A stretch of 64,000 nucleotides of DNA from positions 124,001 through 188,000 of the forward strand of contig NZ_JAJSDQ010000001.1 of assembly GCF_021272345.1 (NCBI RefSeq). The letters run 5' to 3'. Below the pieces are notes generated by a model. That model did not search any database. It saw nothing but the letters and a program-made list of their open reading frames with translations, and was not told where the DNA came from. Both the position numbers and the translations under genes were made by a program. This document shows positions 1 to 10,021 of this stretch, one piece after another; the stretch's first letter is position 1, and each line of letters begins with the position of its first letter. The stretch is from Ornithinimicrobium sediminis (GTDB taxonomy: Bacteria > Actinomycetota > Actinomycetes > Actinomycetales > Dermatophilaceae).

Positions 1-127
1 CGCGCTCCACCTCCGAGAGGTAGCCCAGCGAGACGGAGGCGCTGGCGGACACCTCGCGCAGGGTGCGGCCCTGGTCCTGGCGCTTCTCGCGCAGGACGTC
101 GCCCAGCTCTCGTCGAAGCAGAACCAT
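1..127 (-). CDS. clgR: ClgR-like XRE-family transcriptional regulator (5' part only)
   Basis: Only the first 42 codons lie in the window; the gene runs off the left edge. The ATG at 127 opens a protein beginning [20 protein letters not shown], followed by a classic helix-turn-helix ([21 protein letters not shown]). This is the N-terminus of the XRE-type regulators that follow cinA in actinobacteria (ClgR of Corynebacterium, Rv2745c of Mycobacterium), which activate clpP1P2 and other protein quality control genes. The gene order ftsK...pgsA-cinA-this gene supports the assignment. A candidate ClgR box lies upstream of clpP1 at 56617-56627 in the same window. Family assignment is secure; the ClgR name rests on synteny plus the HTH. 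Confidence 0.75.
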   Translation of the reverse strand, partial: MVLLRRELGDVLREKRQDQGRTLREVSASASVSLGYLSEVER

Positions 128-218
128 CGCCGAACCCTCCTTCGCGCGTCACGGCGTCAACACCTCGTCGGCACTTCGTGGGGTCCACCGTACCGTGACT
201 GCCTGACAAGGCGCTGAC

Positions 219-725
219 TCAGCCCCCCGTGACCGCCTCCAGGAGCAGGCCCAGGACGTGGTCGACCGTCGCGACCCGGATGTCGGACCGTGTGCCGTGC
301 AGGGACAACACCCGGTGCCGGTCCACTTCTTCCCCGTCGGGCAGCAGCCCGTGCACCGCGACGTGCACCGTGCCGGGGGGATGGCCCTCGCTGGGCTCCG
401 GACCGGCGACCCCGGTGGTCGCCACCGCCCAGTCGGCCCCCAGCGAGGTCCGCGCCCCCACGGCCATCAGGCGCGCTGTCTGCTCCGAGACGGCGCCGTG
501 CTCGGCGAGCACCGCTGCAGGCACGCGGAGCAGCGCCTGCTTGGTCGCCACGGCGTAGGCCACCACCCCACCGAGCATCACGGCACTCGCTCCGGGCACT
601 GCGGTGACGGTGGCTGCCACCAGCCCGCCGGTGAGCGACTCCGCGGTCGCCAGCGTCTGGCCGCGCACCTGCAGCGCGGTGACCACCCTGGCCGCCCGAC
701 CCGGGTCGACCACCAGGTCGCTCAT
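219..725 (-). CDS. cinA: CinA family protein (nicotinamide-nucleotide amidase domain)
   Basis: A 168-residue protein starting [15 protein letters not shown]. It is the stand-alone C-terminal CinA domain, which in characterised members deamidates nicotinamide mononucleotide to nicotinic acid mononucleotide (pyridine nucleotide salvage). The family blocks TAESLTGGLVAA (near residue 25), the YAVATKQALL segment and TGVAGP are all visible, and the length is normal for the single-domain form (about 160-170). The ATG at 725 overlaps the pgsA stop by 4 bases (ATGA), so translation is probably coupled. The clgR-like gene follows about 90 bases downstream on the same strand. The activity is inferred from the family. 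Confidence 0.9.
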   Translation of the reverse strand: MSDLVVDPGRAARVVTALQVRGQTLATAESLTGGLVAATVTAVPGASAVMLGGVVAYAVATKQALLRVPAAVLAEHGAVSEQTARLMAVGARTSLGADWAVATTGVAGPEPSEGHPPGTVHVAVHGLLPDGEEVDRHRVLSLHGTRSDIRVATVDHVLGLLLEAVTGG

Positions 726-1303
726 CGGTCCGAGGTGGCCTCGCGGTAGAGCCGCCAGGCCTTCACGACGTAGTCCAGACCTGTCACCACGGTGACCACC
801 ACCGCGGCATACATCACCCACAGCCCCAGGGAGTGCAGCAGGCCGGTGAGCGGGAGGATGAGGAGCAGGAGCCCGAGGGCCTGCAGGAGCGTCTTGAGCT
901 TGCCGCCCCGGCCGGCCGCCATCACGCCGTAGCGGATGACCACGAAACGCATCAGCGTGATGCCGACCTCCCGCACCAGGATCACGATGGTCACCCACCA
1001 CGGCAGCTCGCCGAGGGAGGACAGCCCGATGAGGGCCGCCCCCATGAGGGCCTTGTCGGCGATCGGGTCGGCGATCTTGCCGAAGTCGGTCACCAGCCCC
1101 TGGCGACGGGCGATGTCGCCGTCGAGCCAGTCGGTGGCCGTGGCGAGGGCGAACACCGCCGCGGCCCAGACGCGTATCGACGGGGACTCGCCCCCCTCGA
1201 CGAACAGCAGCCACAGGAAGACCGGCACCAGCACCAGGCGCAGCACGGTCAGGGCGTTGGGGATGTTCCAGGCGCTGCCCTGCGCGGCGGGGGGTGTCGT
1301 CAT
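722..1303 (-). CDS. pgsA: CDP-diacylglycerol--glycerol-3-phosphate 3-phosphatidyltransferase
   Basis: A 193-residue inner-membrane enzyme of the CDP-alcohol phosphotransferase family. It makes phosphatidylglycerophosphate from CDP-diacylglycerol and glycerol 3-phosphate, the committed step towards phosphatidylglycerol and cardiolipin. The signature D-x2-D-G-x2-A-R-x8-G-x3-D-x3-D is complete ([12 protein letters not shown]...[10 protein letters not shown], about residues 60-85), with several hydrophobic segments before and after it. The start at 1303 overlaps the rimO stop by 4 bases, and its own stop overlaps cinA. This rimO-pgsA-cinA coupling is common in actinobacteria. Other CDP-alcohol transferases (for example a PIP synthase) share the motif; context favours PgsA. 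Confidence 0.9.
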   Translation of the reverse strand: MTTPPAAQGSAWNIPNALTVLRLVLVPVFLWLLFVEGGESPSIRVWAAAVFALATATDWLDGDIARRQGLVTDFGKIADPIADKALMGAALIGLSSLGELPWWVTIVILVREVGITLMRFVVIRYGVMAAGRGGKLKTLLQALGLLLLILPLTGLLHSLGLWVMYAAVVVTVVTGLDYVVKAWRLYREATSDR

Positions 1304-2763
1304 CGACGGACCTCCTGTGCCAGGGGGGCCACCGGCGCTGCGGCGACCAGGTCGACCCCCTCGGTGGCCACGACCGTCGCCGCGACGACCTCCCCCACGC
1401 GCAGCAGCCCGGCGCCCTCCCCCACGAGCCGGGTCGTGCCGTCCACGTCGGGCCCCTGCTGCTCCGCGCGCCCCAGCACCGCGCCGTCCTCGTCGACCTC
1501 CTCGACCAGCACCGAGACCTGCTCGCCGACGCGCTCCTCGGCGCGCTGCGAGGTGAGCTCCTCGACCAGCGAGGTGAGCTCGGCGACCCGCTCGGCCACC
1601 ACCTCGGGGGCGTGCTTGCCGGTGTAGCCCTCGGCCTCCGTGCCGTCCTCGTCGGAGTAGCCGAACACGCCGACCACGTCGAGCCGGGCCTCCCCGAGGA
1701 AGGAGCGGAGCTCGGCGAGGTCGGTCTCGGTCTCACCCGGGAAGCCGACGATGACGTTGGAGCGGATGCCCGCCTGGGGCACCCGGGCGCGCACCTGCTC
1801 GAGCAGGGTCAGGAAGGAGGTGCGGTCGCCGAAGCGACGCATGCGCCGCAGCAGCGGCCCGGAGGCGTGCTGGAAGGAGATGTCGAAGTAGGGCACGACC
1901 CCCTGGGTGGACGCGATGGCGTCCAGCAGGTCGGGGCGGATCTCGGCCGGCTGGAGGTAGGACACGCGCACCCGTTCGATGCCCGGCACCGCGGCCAGCT
2001 CGGGCAGCAGCTGCTCGAGCAGGCGGAGGTCGCCGAGGTCCTTGCCGTAGGACGTGGTGTTCTCGCTCACCAGGAAGACCTCGCGCACACCCCGCTCGGC
2101 CAGCCAGCGGGCCTCCGCGAGCACCTCGTGCGGCCGCCGGGAGACGAACGACCCGCGGAACATCGGGATGGCGCAGAAGGCGCACCGCCGGTCGCAGCCG
2201 GAGGCGAGCTTGAGAGGGGCCCACGGGCGGCCGTCGAGCCGGGCTCGCACAACGGGAGGGCCCGAGGCCGGGGCGACCTCGGCCAGCGGGGCCTGCTGGT
2301 GACCGGGCAGCGACACCGAGGCGCTGGTCGTATGCCGTGCGGCGGGCGCGACCGGCAGCAGCGTGCGCCGGTCGCGGGGCACGTGGGAGGCCGGGGAGTG
2401 GCCGTCCAGGACGGCCTGCAGGTGGGTGGACATCTCGGTGTAGGAGTCGAAGCCGAGCACCGCGTCGGCCTCGGGCAGCTGCTCGGCCAGCTGCGTGCCG
2501 TAACGCTCGGCGAGGCACCCGACGGCCACCACCGCACGGGTGCGACCGGACTCCTTGAGGTCGCCGGCCTCCAGCAGCGCGTCGACGGAGTCCTTCTTGG
2601 CCTGCTCCACGAAGCCGCAGGTGTTGACGACGGCGACGTCCGCCTGGGCGGCGTCCTCCACCAGCAGCCACCCCTCCGCGGCGAGCCGGCCGGCCAGCTC
2701 CTCGGAGTCCACCTCGTTGCGGGTGCACCCCAGGGTGACGAGGGCGACGCTGCGCTGGGTCAT
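1300..2763 (-). CDS. rimO: Ribosomal protein S12 methylthiotransferase RimO
   Basis: A radical-SAM methylthiotransferase of 487 residues that adds a methylthio group to the conserved aspartate of ribosomal protein S12. The N-terminal UPF0004 domain shows [11 protein letters not shown] and [13 protein letters not shown] with cysteines that bind the second Fe-S cluster. The radical-SAM motif CxxxCxxC is CDRRCAFC near residues 190-197, and a TRAM domain is expected in the C-terminal 60 residues. NTCGF and the overall length favour RimO over MiaB. I chose ATG 2763 because GGTGGGGGAC directly precedes it; a GTG three codons earlier (2772) lies inside that ribosome binding site. The stop overlaps pgsA. 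Confidence 0.9.
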   Translation of the reverse strand: MTQRSVALVTLGCTRNEVDSEELAGRLAAEGWLLVEDAAQADVAVVNTCGFVEQAKKDSVDALLEAGDLKESGRTRAVVAVGCLAERYGTQLAEQLPEADAVLGFDSYTEMSTHLQAVLDGHSPASHVPRDRRTLLPVAPAARHTTSASVSLPGHQQAPLAEVAPASGPPVVRARLDGRPWAPLKLASGCDRRCAFCAIPMFRGSFVSRRPHEVLAEARWLAERGVREVFLVSENTTSYGKDLGDLRLLEQLLPELAAVPGIERVRVSYLQPAEIRPDLLDAIASTQGVVPYFDISFQHASGPLLRRMRRFGDRTSFLTLLEQVRARVPQAGIRSNVIVGFPGETETDLAELRSFLGEARLDVVGVFGYSDEDGTEAEGYTGKHAPEVVAERVAELTSLVEELTSQRAEERVGEQVSVLVEEVDEDGAVLGRAEQQGPDVDGTTRLVGEGAGLLRVGEVVAATVVATEGVDLVAAAPVAPLAQEVRR

Positions 2764-2806
2764 GTCCCCCACCCTAGAGGCCGCGGGCCCCGCGGCCCCC
2801 GTGGCC

Positions 2807-3511
2807 TCACCGACGGAACTTCACCAGGGTGAGCCCGAGCAGGCGGGCCACCACCAGCGCGATGTAGAAGACCTGGTTGAGCATCTGGATCATGATCACC
2901 GAGCGAGCCGGGTTGGAGTCCGCCGCCGGGCCGATGTCGGACAGGCCGGTCCCGGTGAGGGTCGTCGTGGACAGGAAGAGCAGCTCGAACCAGGTCAGCT
3001 GCTCGTGCCCGCCCTCCACGGTGAAGGACCCCGGCCAGATCATCTGCACCACCCCGTAGGTGTAGGCGTAGGCCCAGACGAGCACGGTGAAGCAGGCCCC
3101 CGTGGCGAAGAGCTCGTCACGGGAGACCCAGGCGTCGGCGAACATGTAGCGCAGCAGCGAGACGGCCGTGTAGAAGTAGAAGATCGCGTGGAAGACGTAG
3201 GACAGCAGGCCGACCCAGAAGACGTCGGGCCAGATGGCCTCGCCGATGGTGAGCAGGAACACCGGGGTGCCCAGCGTCCAGGCCACGATGCGCACCGAGG
3301 GGGTGCGGTCGACCGCGGCGACCGCCAGGAGCAGCACGACCAGCCCCAGGACGGAGATGACGGTGCGCCCCGCACCCCCGCTGGTCGTGTAGGGGAAGAC
3401 CAGGATGGCGACCAGCTGGACGGCCAGCAGGACACCCGAGGGGTGCTCGCGCAGCGCCGCCCAGTACCGCTGGTAGCGGTTGCGCCCCGCAGCACCGGCG
3501 TAGGTGAACAT
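2807..3511 (-). CDS. Multi-pass membrane protein with an ion-channel-like pore segment
   Basis: A 234-residue protein with about six hydrophobic segments (for example [30 protein letters not shown] and [15 protein letters not shown]). Near residue 180 comes [18 protein letters not shown], followed by a final transmembrane helix. The layout (helix, pore loop, helix) resembles the two-helix pore module of Kv-like potassium channels (Ion_trans_2). The filter is not canonical, however: the place of TVGYGD is taken by GTGLSD. It may therefore be a non-selective channel or a non-conducting relative. It lies between rimO and ftsK with 43- and 29-base gaps. The start ATG 3511 has only a weak GGTCGG ribosome binding site. 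Function is uncertain. Confidence 0.7.
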   Translation of the reverse strand: MFTYAGAAGRNRYQRYWAALREHPSGVLLAVQLVAILVFPYTTSGGAGRTVISVLGLVVLLLAVAAVDRTPSVRIVAWTLGTPVFLLTIGEAIWPDVFWVGLLSYVFHAIFYFYTAVSLLRYMFADAWVSRDELFATGACFTVLVWAYAYTYGVVQMIWPGSFTVEGGHEQLTWFELLFLSTTTLTGTGLSDIGPAADSNPARSVIMIQMLNQVFYIALVVARLLGLTLVKFRR

Positions 3512-3540
3512 GGACCGACCCTAGTCAGTCTCGCCCGTGG

Positions 3541-6234
3541 TCACCCACGGCCGGTCAGCTCCCATGCGTCCTCGGTCTCCTCCACCTCGTCGTACTCGTC
3601 TCCCAGCACGTCACCGACCTGCACGTCCTCCTCGGAGCGCTCGACCGGGTCGGGGCTGGGCGGCGGCTCCTGGCCCTGCAGCGCCGCCAGGGTGGGCTCC
3701 AGGTCGTCGGGCTTGACGAGCACGTCGCGCGCCTTGCTGCCCTCGGACGGACCGACGATGCCCCGCGACTCCATGAGGTCCATCAGACGTCCGGCCTTGG
3801 CGAAGCCGACCCGCAGCTTGCGCTGCAGCATGGACGTCGAGCCGAACTGGGTGGTGATGACCTGCTCGGCAGCCTGCAGCAGCAGGTCGAGGTCGTCACC
3901 GATGTCCTCGTCGACCTGCTTCTTGGGCGCGGCCACCGTGACGTCCTCGCGGTAGACGGGCTTGAGCTGGCCGGTCACGTGCTTCACCACGCTGCTGATC
4001 TCGGACTCGGTGACCCAGGCTCCCTGGACCCGCATGGTCTTCGAGGCCCCCATCGGCAGGAAGAGCGCGTCACCCTGGCCGATGAGCTTCTCGGCACCCG
4101 GCTGGTCCAGGACGACCCGGCTGTCGGTGACCGACGAGGTCGCGAACGCCATCCGGCTGGGCACGTTGGCCTTGATGAGGCCCGTGACGACGTCGACCGA
4201 GGGCCGCTGCGTGGCCAGCACCAGGTGGATCCCGGCGGCCCGGGCGAGCTGGGTGATCCGCACGACCGACTCCTCCACGTCGCGCGGGGCGACCATCATC
4301 AGGTCGGCGAGCTCGTCGACGACGACGAGCAGGTAGGGGTAGGGCTGGAGCACACGCTCGGAGCCCGGCGGAGGGGTGATCGAACCGCTGCGGATGGCCT
4401 TGTTGAAGTCGTCGATGTGCTTGAAGCCGAAGGCCGACAGGTCGTCGTAGCGCTGGTCCATCTCGCGCACCACCCAGGCGAGCGCCTCGGCCGCCTTCTT
4501 GGGGCTGGTGATGATCGGGGTGATCAGGTGCGGGATGCCCTCGTATGCGGTGAGCTCGACCCGCTTGGGGTCCACCAGGATCATCCGCACCTCGTCGGGT
4601 GTCGAGCGCATGAGCACCGAGGTGATCATCGAGTTCACGAAGCTCGACTTGCCCGAGCCGGTCGCCCCGGCCACCAGCAGGTGCGGCATCTTGGCCAGGT
4701 TGGCGATGACGTAGCCGCCCTCCACGTCCTTGCCGACGCCCATCACCATGGGGTGGGTGTTGTTGCGGGCGGCCTGGCTGCGCAGGACGTCGCCGAGGCT
4801 GACGTTCTCGCGGTCGGTGTTGGGGATCTCCACACCCACGGCGGACTTGCCCGGGATCGGGGAGAGGATGCGCACGTCGGCCGACGCCACGGCATACGCG
4901 ATGTTCTTCGAGAGCGCGGTGATCCGCTCGACCTTGACACCCGGGCCGAGCTCGACCTCGTAGCGGGTGACCGTCGGGCCCCGCATGAACCCGGTGACCT
5001 GGGCGTCGACGCCGAAGTCGTCGAGCACGCCGGTGAGCGCGTCGACCACCTTGTCGTTGGCCTCCGAGCGGGTCTTGTGCGGGCTGCCCGGCTTGAGCAG
5101 GGCGTTGTCCGGGAGCGCGTAGGTGACGTCGCCGGCCAGCACGAGCTGCTCGACCCGCTGCGGGAGGGGGCTGTGCGGCGGCGGCTCGAGGGTCGCCTTC
5201 GCCGGCGCCGGTCCCGACGTCGCCGGGACCGTGGCGGTCGGGTCGACCCGCGGGATGGGCTCGGTGGACTCGCCCCGGTCGGCAGCCTTCCCGGCTCCCC
5301 GTGCGCGCTTCGGACCGTCCTCCTCGGTCGCCGCAGCAGCCGGCGGGCGAGCGCGCAGCGAGCGGCCCTTGCCGCGCTGCACCTCGGCGGCCTGGTCGAA
5401 GGCCCGGTCACCCACCCGCTCGCCGTCGACGTCGCCACGCCGGCGTCCTCCGCGGGCGGGGCCGTCGTCGAACCGGCTGGAGTTGAACAGGTGCTCCTCG
5501 ACCTCGCGCAGCCGGTCGGGGATGCGGTGCACGGGGGTCGCCGTGAGCACCAGGAAGCCGAACACGCCGAGCAGCCCCAGCAGGACCACGGCACCCCAGG
5601 TGGTCACCGCCGCGACGAGCGGCGCGGCCATGAGGAAGCCGAGGATGCCCCCGGCCTGCTGCATCGCCTCGGCCCCCGCGCCGTAGTCGGGGGCACCGAC
5701 GGCGAGATGGGTCAGCCCGGAGGCCGCCAGCAGCAGGGCGACGGTGCCGATGGCCATCCGGTGGTTGGCGGCGCCTTCCTGGGGCCGTCGCAGCATGCGC
5801 AGCGCGAAGAAGAGCAGCACGACGGGCAGCACCAGGGCGACCAGGCCGAAGGTGCCTGCGGCCACGGCGTGCACCCCGTCACCCACCGGCCCCTGCAGCC
5901 CCCACCACTCGCGGAGTGCGACGACGAGCGCGAGCGCGAGCAGGAGGAAGCCGACGCCGTCCCGGCGGTGCTCGGGCTCGAGTGCTTCGGTCGGGGCCTT
6001 GTCGCCCATCTTGCGCACGGCTCCTGCAGTCAACGTGGCCATTCCCATCCAGGCGCCGCGGGCGGCCCGCCATGGCAGCGGGGCCCGTCGGTCGCGGGTC
6101 GTCGTGGCCGGACGCGCGGCGCGCGCTCCCCCGCCCCGGGCCGGCGAGGAGGACCTTCCCGACCGGCTGGCCGGGCGGGTGCTCCCCGGCTTCCCGCCGG
6201 AGCGGGCGCGTGAGGTCGTCGCAGTCTTGGCCAC
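3541..6234 (-). CDS. ftsK: DNA translocase FtsK
   Basis: About 897 residues. A basic, Ala/Ser/Arg-rich start is followed by four transmembrane segments (residues about 70-250), an acidic/proline-rich linker, and the FtsK/SpoIIIE motor. Walker A is GATGSGKSS near residue 520, with the [10 protein letters not shown] block and the Walker [15 protein letters not shown] winged-helix gamma domain ([39 protein letters not shown]) near the C-terminus reads KOPS sites. The protein pumps DNA through the closing septum and coordinates chromosome dimer resolution. The start is uncertain: GTG 6234 gives a protein beginning [14 protein letters not shown], while GTG codons at 6258 and 6276 would add 8 or 14 residues. 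None has a strong ribosome binding site. Confidence 0.95.
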   Translation of the reverse strand: MAKTATTSRARSGGKPGSTRPASRSGRSSSPARGGGARAARPATTTRDRRAPLPWRAARGAWMGMATLTAGAVRKMGDKAPTEALEPEHRRDGVGFLLLALALVVALREWWGLQGPVGDGVHAVAAGTFGLVALVLPVVLLFFALRMLRRPQEGAANHRMAIGTVALLLAASGLTHLAVGAPDYGAGAEAMQQAGGILGFLMAAPLVAAVTTWGAVVLLGLLGVFGFLVLTATPVHRIPDRLREVEEHLFNSSRFDDGPARGGRRRGDVDGERVGDRAFDQAAEVQRGKGRSLRARPPAAAATEEDGPKRARGAGKAADRGESTEPIPRVDPTATVPATSGPAPAKATLEPPPHSPLPQRVEQLVLAGDVTYALPDNALLKPGSPHKTRSEANDKVVDALTGVLDDFGVDAQVTGFMRGPTVTRYEVELGPGVKVERITALSKNIAYAVASADVRILSPIPGKSAVGVEIPNTDRENVSLGDVLRSQAARNNTHPMVMGVGKDVEGGYVIANLAKMPHLLVAGATGSGKSSFVNSMITSVLMRSTPDEVRMILVDPKRVELTAYEGIPHLITPIITSPKKAAEALAWVVREMDQRYDDLSAFGFKHIDDFNKAIRSGSITPPPGSERVLQPYPYLLVVVDELADLMMVAPRDVEESVVRITQLARAAGIHLVLATQRPSVDVVTGLIKANVPSRMAFATSSVTDSRVVLDQPGAEKLIGQGDALFLPMGASKTMRVQGAWVTESEISSVVKHVTGQLKPVYREDVTVAAPKKQVDEDIGDDLDLLLQAAEQVITTQFGSTSMLQRKLRVGFAKAGRLMDLMESRGIVGPSEGSKARDVLVKPDDLEPTLAALQGQEPPPSPDPVERSEEDVQVGDVLGDEYDEVEETEDAWELTGRG

Positions 6235-6330
6235 GGTGTCACGGTACGCGACATTCACTCGGGTATCACGCGTCACACGCGGCGGCAGCCCGCCGATCGG
6301 CTGCCGGAGGCCTGGATGCGGCCCGAGTGG

Positions 6331-8016
6331 TCAGGCGTCGATGACGATCGGGATGACCATCGGGCGGCGGCGCAGCTTGCCTCCGAGGAAGGACCCGACG
6401 GTGCGGCGGATCACCTGCTGCAGCTGGTGGGTGTCGTTGGCGCCGTTCTGCCGGGCCTCCTCGAGCGCCTGCTCCAGCCTGGGCAGCACCTGGGCGAAGA
6501 TCGCCTCGTCCTCGGCGAAGCCGCGGGTCTGGATCTCCGGGCCGGCCGCGATCTTGCCGCTCGCGGTGTCGCGCACCACGATGATGGTCACGAAGCCCTC
6601 GTCGCGCAGGATGCGCCGGTCCTTGAGCAGGGTCTCCGTGGTGCCGCCCACGGAGGAGCCGTCCACGTAGACGTAGCCGCAGTCGATGGCGCCGGCGATC
6701 CGGGCGACCCCGTCCACCAGGTCGACCACGACCCCGTCCTCGGCCAGGATGACGCGCTCGCGGGGCACGCCGGTCTGGACGGCGAGGTCGCCGTTGGCCA
6801 CCAGGTGGCGCCACTCGCCGTGCACCGGCATGACGTTGCCGGGCTGGACGATGTTGTAGACGTACAGCAGCTCGCCCGCGCTGGCGTGCCCGCCGACGTG
6901 GACCGTGGCGTTGCCCTTGTGGACCACGTTGGCGCCCAGGCGGGTGAGACCGTTGATGACCCGGTAGACGGCGTTCTCGTTGCCGGGGATGAGCGAGGAG
7001 GCCAGCAGGACGGTGTCGTCCTGGCCGACCTCGATCTTGTGGTCGCGGTTGGCCATCCGGGACAGAGCGGCCATCGGCTCGCCCTGGGAGCCGGTGCTGA
7101 TCAGCACCTGCTCGTCGTCGGGCAGCTGGGTCAGCTTGCCCAGGTCCACCAGCACCCCGTCGGGGACGTGGAGGTAGCCCAGCTCGGTGGCGATGCCCAT
7201 GTTGCGGATCATCGACCTGCCCACCATCGCGACCTTGCGTCCGGACGACTCGGCCGCGTCCAGCACCTGCTGCACCCGGTGGATGTGCGAGGAGAAGCAG
7301 GCGACGATGATGCGCCGTCGGGCCTGCTGGAACACCCGCTCGATCGCCGGGCTGAGGGCGCGCTCGGCCATCGTGAAGCCCGGGATGTCGGCGTTGGTCG
7401 AGTCGACGAGGAAGAGGTCGACGCCCTGCTCGCCGGCCCGGGCGAAGGCGCGCAGGTCGGTGATGCGGTCGTCGAGAGGCACCTGGTCGAGCTTGAAGTC
7501 ACCGGTGTGCAGGATGGTGCCGCCCGTCGTGCGGATCAGCACGGCGAGGGCGTCCGGGATCGAGTGGTTGACGGCGATGAACTCGCACTCGAAGGGCCCG
7601 AGCTGCTCCACGTCACCCTCGATGACCGCCAGCGTGAAGGGCTTGATCCGGTGCTCCTTGAGCTTGGCCTCGATGAGGGCCAGGGTCAGGGTCGAGCCGA
7701 CGATCGGGATGTCCTGCCTGAGCCGCAGCAGGAAGGGCACCGCGCCGATGTGGTCCTCGTGCCCGTGCGTGAGGACGATCGCGACCACGTCGTCCATCCG
7801 GTCCTCGATGTAGGAGAAGTCCGGGAGGATGAGGTCGACGCCGGGGTGGTTCTCCTCGGGGAAGAGCAGGCCGCAGTCCACGATCAGCAGCTTGCCTGCG
7901 TGCTCGAAGACGGTCATGTTGCGGCCGATCTCGCCGAGACCACCCAGGGCGACGACGCGCACTCCCCCGTCCGGGATCGGGCCGGGTTCGGTGAGTTCAG
8001 GATGTGGGTGGCTCAT
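6331..8016 (-). CDS. rnj: Ribonuclease J
   Basis: A 561-residue metallo-beta-lactamase/beta-CASP RNase that acts as 5'-3' exo- and endonuclease in rRNA maturation and mRNA decay. The zinc motif LTHGHEDHIGA (about residues 75-85), the beta-CASP residues and the late C-terminal block are present. ATG 8016 (MSHPHPELTEPG) is preceded by GGTGAGG. An upstream in-frame GTG near 8094 would add 26 low-complexity residues and is unlikely. It is transcribed towards ftsK with a gap of about 100 bases. The dapA gene often found next to RNase J in actinobacteria is absent here; thyA is divergent instead. PNPase, its usual degradosome-type partner in RNA decay, is encoded at 17083-19563. Confidence 0.95.
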   Translation of the reverse strand: MSHPHPELTEPGPIPDGGVRVVALGGLGEIGRNMTVFEHAGKLLIVDCGLLFPEENHPGVDLILPDFSYIEDRMDDVVAIVLTHGHEDHIGAVPFLLRLRQDIPIVGSTLTLALIEAKLKEHRIKPFTLAVIEGDVEQLGPFECEFIAVNHSIPDALAVLIRTTGGTILHTGDFKLDQVPLDDRITDLRAFARAGEQGVDLFLVDSTNADIPGFTMAERALSPAIERVFQQARRRIIVACFSSHIHRVQQVLDAAESSGRKVAMVGRSMIRNMGIATELGYLHVPDGVLVDLGKLTQLPDDEQVLISTGSQGEPMAALSRMANRDHKIEVGQDDTVLLASSLIPGNENAVYRVINGLTRLGANVVHKGNATVHVGGHASAGELLYVYNIVQPGNVMPVHGEWRHLVANGDLAVQTGVPRERVILAEDGVVVDLVDGVARIAGAIDCGYVYVDGSSVGGTTETLLKDRRILRDEGFVTIIVVRDTASGKIAAGPEIQTRGFAEDEAIFAQVLPRLEQALEEARQNGANDTHQLQQVIRRTVGSFLGGKLRRRPMVIPIVIDA

Positions 8017-8186
8017 GGGCCTCACCCTACCGAGGAGCGCGGGTGTCCCCGACACCTCGCGCGTCGGGCGGGGACGGACACCGGGCCCGGACATGAGAAC
8101 GCGCCGTCACTCGCTCGGGGGGTCCGAGTGACGGCGCGATCACCAGTTACATCGAGCGCACCCCCGGAAGCGTTACAGGATCTCGA

Positions 8187-8202
8187 CGTGACCTGCGTCA
8201 CA
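8187..8202. promoter_or_regulatory. Crp/GlxR-like palindrome upstream of thyA
   Basis: CGTGACCTGCGTCACA contains GTGA-N6-TCAC, the spacing of Crp/GlxR-family operators. It lies 27 bases before the thyA start and about 170 bases from the divergent RNase J start. A possible -10 hexamer TACGAT (8216-8221) lies between it and thyA and would give a leaderless or near-leaderless message. This is visible sequence only; binding is an inference. Confidence 0.4.
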
Positions 8203-8228
8203 CTGCCGCACGGCATACGATGCTCGCT

Positions 8229-9050
8229 ATGCGCCAGTACCTCGACCTGCTCCAGCGCGTGCGTGACGAGGGGGTGCGCAAGGACGACCGCACCGGCACG
8301 GGCACGCTGTCGGTGTTCGGTCACCAGATGCGCTTCGACCTGGAGGCGGGCTTCCCCGCCCTGACCACCAAGCGGCTGCACCTGCGCTCCATCGTCGGCG
8401 AGCTGCTGTGGTTCCTGCGCGGCGACACCAACGTCGGCTGGCTGCACGAGCGCGGCATCACCATCTGGGACGAGTGGGCCGACGAGCACGGCGACCTGGG
8501 CCCGATCTACGGCCACCAGTGGCGCTCCTGGCCCACACCGGACGGCGGCACGGTCGACCAGCTGGCGGCCGTCATCGCCTCGATCCGCAGCAACCCCGAC
8601 TCCCGGCGCCACATCGTCTCCGCGTGGAACGTCGCCGAGGTCGGCAGGATGGCCCTGCCGCCGTGCCACACCCTGTTCCAGTTCTACGTGGCTCCCCGGC
8701 ACGGTGACTCCCCGGACGCGCCGCCGCGCCTGTCCTGCCAGCTCTACCAGCGCAGTGCCGACGTGTTCCTGGGGGTGCCCTTCAACATCGCCTCCTACGC
8801 CCTGCTCACGCACATGGTGGCGCAGGTGACCGGGCTGCGGGTCGGCGACTTCGTGCACACGCTCGGCGACGCCCACCTCTACCTCAACCATCTCGAGCAG
8901 ACCGAGCTGCAGCTCGGCCGTGAGCCCGGCCGGCTGCCGACCCTGTGGCTCAACCCGGAGGTCACCGAGATCGACGCCTTCGACCTGGCCGATGTCGAGG
9001 TGCGCGACTACGTCGCCGCCCCCGGCATCAAGGCACCCATCGCCGTATGA
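8229..9050 (+). CDS. thyA: Thymidylate synthase ThyA
   Basis: Converts dUMP to dTMP with 5,10-methylenetetrahydrofolate as methyl donor and reductant, releasing dihydrofolate. The 273-residue protein starts [15 protein letters not shown]. It shows the folate/dUMP residues [12 protein letters not shown], the [11 protein letters not shown] region, the catalytic cysteine in [13 protein letters not shown] and the [21 protein letters not shown] block. The second ATG (8229) matches the start of the E. coli enzyme; an ATG three codons earlier (8220) lies inside the possible -10 element. No ribosome binding site is seen, fitting a leaderless transcript. Its stop overlaps the next gene, a DHFR fusion, which would recycle the dihydrofolate product. 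Confidence 0.95.
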   Translation: MRQYLDLLQRVRDEGVRKDDRTGTGTLSVFGHQMRFDLEAGFPALTTKRLHLRSIVGELLWFLRGDTNVGWLHERGITIWDEWADEHGDLGPIYGHQWRSWPTPDGGTVDQLAAVIASIRSNPDSRRHIVSAWNVAEVGRMALPPCHTLFQFYVAPRHGDSPDAPPRLSCQLYQRSADVFLGVPFNIASYALLTHMVAQVTGLRVGDFVHTLGDAHLYLNHLEQTELQLGREPGRLPTLWLNPEVTEIDAFDLADVEVRDYVAAPGIKAPIAV

Positions 9051-9979
9051 CGCAGGCCCGGCACGCGCTCGTCCCGTCCGCCTACCTGTTCCTCGTCCGT
9101 GGTGGCCCCGAGGGGCCGGAGGTGCTGCTCCAGCTGCGCCGGGGCACGCACTACATGGACGGCTGGTGGGCCTGCGGCGCCGCCGGCCACGTGGAGCCGG
9201 GTGAGTCCGTGCTCGACGCAGCGGTGCGGGAGGCACGGGAGGAGCTGGGCATCGGGGTCGAGGTCGCCGACCTGGAGCCGGTCGCCACCCTGCAGCGGAC
9301 GTGCGCCCTGCCGGACCCGGTGGAGCAGCGGGTGGACCTGTTCTTCCGCCTGCAGCGGTGGAGCGGGGTGCCACGCGTGGCCGAGCCGCACAAGAACGCC
9401 GAGCTGCGCTGGTGGGCACTCTCCGCCCTGCCCGACCGGGTCGTGCCGCACGAGCAGCAGGCGCTCGACGTGCTCGCCCGCGGGATGCTCGGCGCGGTGC
9501 TCACCCGCGGGTTCGGCCAGCAGCTCACCCTCGTGGCCGCGGTCGGGCGCAACGGTGTCATCGGGGACGGCAGCGCCATGCCGTGGCACCTGCCCGAGGA
9601 CCTCCGGCACTTCCGACGGACCACCCTCGGCGGGGTGATGCTCATGGGCCGCGGCACCTGGGACTCGATCGGCCGGGCGCTGCCGGGCCGCCGCACCATC
9701 GTGCTGACCCGTGACCCGCACTGGTCCGCGGAGGGCGCCGAGGTGGCCGGCTCGCTGGCCGAGGCCCTGCTGGTCGCCGGGGACCACGAGGTGTTCGTGG
9801 TCGGCGGCGGTGAGGTCTACCGGCAGACGATCGAGCACGCCTCCCGGCTGGTGGTCACCGAGGTCGACCGCTCGCCCGAGGGCTCCGTCCACTTCCCCCG
9901 GATCGACGAGACCCGCTGGCGCGAGAGCGCCCGCGAGCCACAGCAGGGTTTCGCCTTCGTCACCTACGAGCGCCGCTGA
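9047..9979 (+). CDS. folA: Fused Nudix hydrolase-dihydrofolate reductase
   Basis: A 310-residue two-domain protein. Residues about 1-145 form a Nudix hydrolase with a complete Nudix box G-x5-E-x7-REUxEExGU ([23 protein letters not shown]). Residues about 160-310 are a dihydrofolate reductase: [28 protein letters not shown], then [18 protein letters not shown] and [12 protein letters not shown]. The two halves are in one uninterrupted frame with a short linker ([14 protein letters not shown]). ATG 9047 overlaps the thyA stop (ATGA), so synthase, Nudix and reductase are translationally coupled. DHFR regenerates tetrahydrofolate for ThyA. The Nudix substrate is unknown; a nucleotide or pterin triphosphate is a reasonable guess. 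The DHFR half is certain, the fusion is unusual. Confidence 0.92.
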   Translation: MTQARHALVPSAYLFLVRGGPEGPEVLLQLRRGTHYMDGWWACGAAGHVEPGESVLDAAVREAREELGIGVEVADLEPVATLQRTCALPDPVEQRVDLFFRLQRWSGVPRVAEPHKNAELRWWALSALPDRVVPHEQQALDVLARGMLGAVLTRGFGQQLTLVAAVGRNGVIGDGSAMPWHLPEDLRHFRRTTLGGVMLMGRGTWDSIGRALPGRRTIVLTRDPHWSAEGAEVAGSLAEALLVAGDHEVFVVGGGEVYRQTIEHASRLVVTEVDRSPEGSVHFPRIDETRWRESAREPQQGFAFVTYERR

Positions 9980-10021
9980 CTCTCCCCTGCGCCGGGGCGG
10001 CGGCGGTCTGCGAGAGCCCGC

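Noticed and set aside
128-218. A second ClgR box in front of the clgR-like gene (autoregulation)
   Set aside because: I found no CGC-N5-GCG with the right inner bases; the closest arrangement has a 6-base gap.
219-1736. One long minus-strand protein covering cinA and the region upstream
   Set aside because: Only the last 168 codons match CinA; the rest runs out of frame through pgsA and rimO, which are both intact.
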